Shown here one piece after another: positions 62,839 to 64,000 of a DNA stretch of 64,000 bases; position 1 is the first letter of the stretch; every line of letters begins with the position of its first letter. Source of the DNA: Marinomonas rhizomae (GTDB lineage Bacteria; Pseudomonadota; Gammaproteobacteria; Pseudomonadales; Marinomonadaceae). Where the stretch lies: NCBI RefSeq assembly GCF_024397855.1, contig NZ_CP073343.1:2418001-2482000 (forward strand). The letters are read 5' to 3'. The notes below the pieces were generated by a model, which was given only the letters and a program-made list of their open reading frames with translations, was not told the DNA's origin and searched no databases. Position numbers and translations under genes: made by a program.

Positions 62839-62858
62839 TACTGTTTGGATATACAGTA
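62839..62858 (+). promoter_or_regulatory. LexA box 1 of a tandem pair
   Basis: TACTGTTTGGATATACAGTA: CTGT-N8-ACAG with TA flanks. Confidence 0.85.
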
Positions 62859-62876
62859 CTGTATAAATAAACAGTA
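62857..62876 (+). promoter_or_regulatory. LexA box 2 of a tandem pair
   Basis: TACTGTATAAATAAACAGTA, overlapping box 1 by two bases (18-bp centre-to-centre). Both lie 22-60 bases before the start of the unknown membrane-anchored protein. Confidence 0.85.
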
Positions 62877-62898
62877 AAGATATTTTAAGGATGTGGAT

Positions 62899-63483
62899 AT
62901 GATCAAGCTATTAAGCCCTACTCATACAATTCATAAAGTGGCACTTCTGGGTGTTATTGCCTTGGCTTTGTACGCGCCAGCAAAGGATCTGCTTCAATTT
63001 GCAGAAGCGCACTTTGCAAGAGAAACGATTCAGATTGTTGATGCTTCTTTTGGTACGAACATGCCTTGGCAGGAATCAAACACTTCGTATCTAAAAGTAA
63101 GTCAAAATGCACAGACGAGCTTATCTCGCTCTCAAATTATCTATACTAAATTACGCTTTACTAACCCGACATCTGAGCCGCAAACTTACCGTAAAATTTG
63201 GTTAAACTTCTCTCACGAGAATGGTGATCAGGAATACACAACAGATTACACTTTGTACAACACAGAAACTCGTCAGCGACTCATTGGGCAATCTGTTCAG
63301 TTGGGAGCAAATAGTAGTATTGATGTGGTGGCGGCTTATCGATTTATTCCTAGCTATAAGAACAAATCACCTATTAGCATGAGTGTTTCTTGGGAGGGGC
63401 AGAGCCTTTTAAGAGACAAAGCCTGTGAATACGATCTACAAAAAACGGCAGGCAATACTTTTCAATACCAGTGCGGCAATTAA
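62899..63483 (+). CDS. Membrane-anchored protein of unknown function, predicted SOS-regulated
   Basis: 194 residues, ATG at 62,899 with AAGGA seven bases upstream. One N-terminal hydrophobic helix (KVALLGVIALALYAP, about residues 13-27) serves as signal or anchor; the rest is a beta-rich soluble domain with Tyr/Ser/Thr-rich strands and two cysteines near the C-terminus (KACEYD, YQCGN), probably periplasmic with a disulfide. No family recognised. Tandem LexA boxes upstream are the only clue to its role. Confidence 0.78.
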   Translation: MIKLLSPTHTIHKVALLGVIALALYAPAKDLLQFAEAHFARETIQIVDASFGTNMPWQESNTSYLKVSQNAQTSLSRSQIIYTKLRFTNPTSEPQTYRKIWLNFSHENGDQEYTTDYTLYNTETRQRLIGQSVQLGANSSIDVVAAYRFIPSYKNKSPISMSVSWEGQSLLRDKACEYDLQKTAGNTFQYQCGN

Positions 63484-63525
63484 CACCTCCGCACTATTCA
63501 TGTAAAAAATGTGCAAACTTACTCA

Positions 63526-63544
63526 TTGATAATCGTTTTCATTT
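63526..63544 (+). promoter_or_regulatory. Candidate Fur box upstream of the imelysin gene
   Basis: TTGATAATCGTTTTCATTT resembles the 19-bp Fur consensus GATAATGATAATCATTATC. A -10-like TATACT follows at 63,552. Imelysin-family genes are commonly iron-regulated, so the placement makes sense. Confidence 0.5.
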
Positions 63545-63585
63545 CCAATATTATACTTGCACAAAATAATATTGGAGCTTCAGAC

Positions 63586-64000
63586 ATGAAACGATTGTTA
63601 ACCCCCATCGCCATTTGCGTTACCGGTGCGATGCTTACCGCTTGCGGACCAGCAAACGTAAAACAAGAAACTACTGCTATCACAGCGAATTCCGTTGTCG
63701 TTCATTATGCTGATATTGCAGAAGCCGTTTACGGTGACTCTCTACAAACAGCAAAAGCGCTTCGCTCCTCTATTGATACTTTTTTAGCTAACCCTACAGA
63801 AGCCAACTTGAAAGCCGCTCGAACCGCTTGGATTGCGGCTCGCGTTCCTTATCAGCAAAGCGAAGTCTATCGCTTCGGTAATCCAATTGTGGATGAATGG
63901 GAAGGTAAAGTTAACGCTTGGCCACTAGACGAAGGCTTGATCGATTATGTAGCGGTAGACAGCTATGGTACAGAGTCTGATCTAAACCCTCTTTATGCTG
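63586..64000 (+). CDS. Imelysin-family lipoprotein (iron-regulated, N-terminal part)
   Basis: The first 138 residues are visible; the gene continues beyond the window. Lipobox LTAC at residues 17-20, then VVHYADIAEAVYGDSLQTAK, FLANPTEANLKAARTAWIAARVPYQQSE and FGNPIVDEWEGKVNAWPLDEGLIDYV, the imelysin-like fold of periplasmic iron-uptake proteins (ICMP/IrpA). GGAG lies eight bases upstream. Fur-like box upstream supports iron repression. The GxHxxE motif would be downstream, outside the window. Confidence 0.85.
   Translation, partial: MKRLLTPIAICVTGAMLTACGPANVKQETTAITANSVVVHYADIAEAVYGDSLQTAKALRSSIDTFLANPTEANLKAARTAWIAARVPYQQSEVYRFGNPIVDEWEGKVNAWPLDEGLIDYVAVDSYGTESDLNPLYA

Noticed and set aside
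62492..62866. 124-codon plus-strand ORF before the SOS gene
   Set aside because: Starts inside the flavoprotein gene and runs through the promoter region and LexA boxes; no ribosome site and AT-biased composition.
1..64000. tRNA as island integration site, CRISPR arrays
   Set aside because: No tRNA-like cloverleaf sequence was recognised at either island end, and no regularly spaced repeat array was seen anywhere. The insertion is into hsdM.

Overview
The window looks like chromosome of a marine gammaproteobacterium. Gene families, moderate AT-richness and the SOS (CTGT-N8-ACAG), CRP-like (TGTGA-N6-TCACA) and Fur-like sites suggest an Oceanospirillales, perhaps Marinomonas-like, organism. 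That placement is inference; there is no rRNA or other marker gene here. No tRNA, rRNA or CRISPR array was seen.

1-17.3 kb is ordinary metabolic chromosome. It starts with a sugar (probably alpha-galactoside) ABC transporter: the start of a GH36 alpha-galactosidase, two permeases, a divergent IclR regulator and an ATPase. Then come an emrA-emrB-lysR-type efflux operon, a dienelactone-hydrolase-like protein and the classic divergent lysA/lysR pair. Housekeeping or small genes follow: GFA protein, DTW-domain tRNA-modifying enzyme, DUF2947 protein, HAD phosphatase, yejK, glyoxalase and an OmpA-family protein.

17.3-50.1 kb is a defence region. A GIY-YIG/DUF4357 protein and a three-gene toxin/MqsA-like antitoxin/SecB-like chaperone operon sit beside a type I restriction locus (hsdR-hsdM-hsdS, minus strand). 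hsdM is split by a 24.4-kb genomic island inserted in the codons of its catalytic NPPF motif: the N-terminal part ends at about 46,733 and the C-terminal part resumes at 22,309. At its left end the island carries three consecutive tyrosine recombinases plus a small TnpC-like protein. The first recombinase is itself cut by a 1.23-kb IS3-family element with a TCT target duplication.

Island cargo, left to right: a DNA methyltransferase-helicase-GIY-YIG operon (candidate restriction system); a divergent OLD-nuclease/UvrD-helicase pair resembling Gabija, followed by two unknown genes; very small genes; a Phd-DUF2384 chimera and an MbcA/ParS-like protein with no visible toxin; a LexA-controlled umuDC; and an SF2 helicase with a small partner, divergent from an XRE regulator and separated from it by two identical operator-like palindromes. 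The island has therefore broken a resident restriction system while bringing several others.

50.2-64 kb is again chromosomal. It holds an EamA exporter, an 8-oxoguanine-deaminase-like amidohydrolase, a BCCT transporter/CocE hydrolase operon with a divergent LysR, and a 3-hydroxyisobutyrate-dehydrogenase-family gene. The last 163 bp of that gene recur (about 89% identity) 2 kb downstream, bracketing a tetR and an SDR gene. A histidine phosphatase and a BaiN/YhiN flavoprotein follow. An unknown membrane-anchored protein lies behind two tandem LexA boxes, and the window ends in a probably Fur-controlled imelysin-family lipoprotein.
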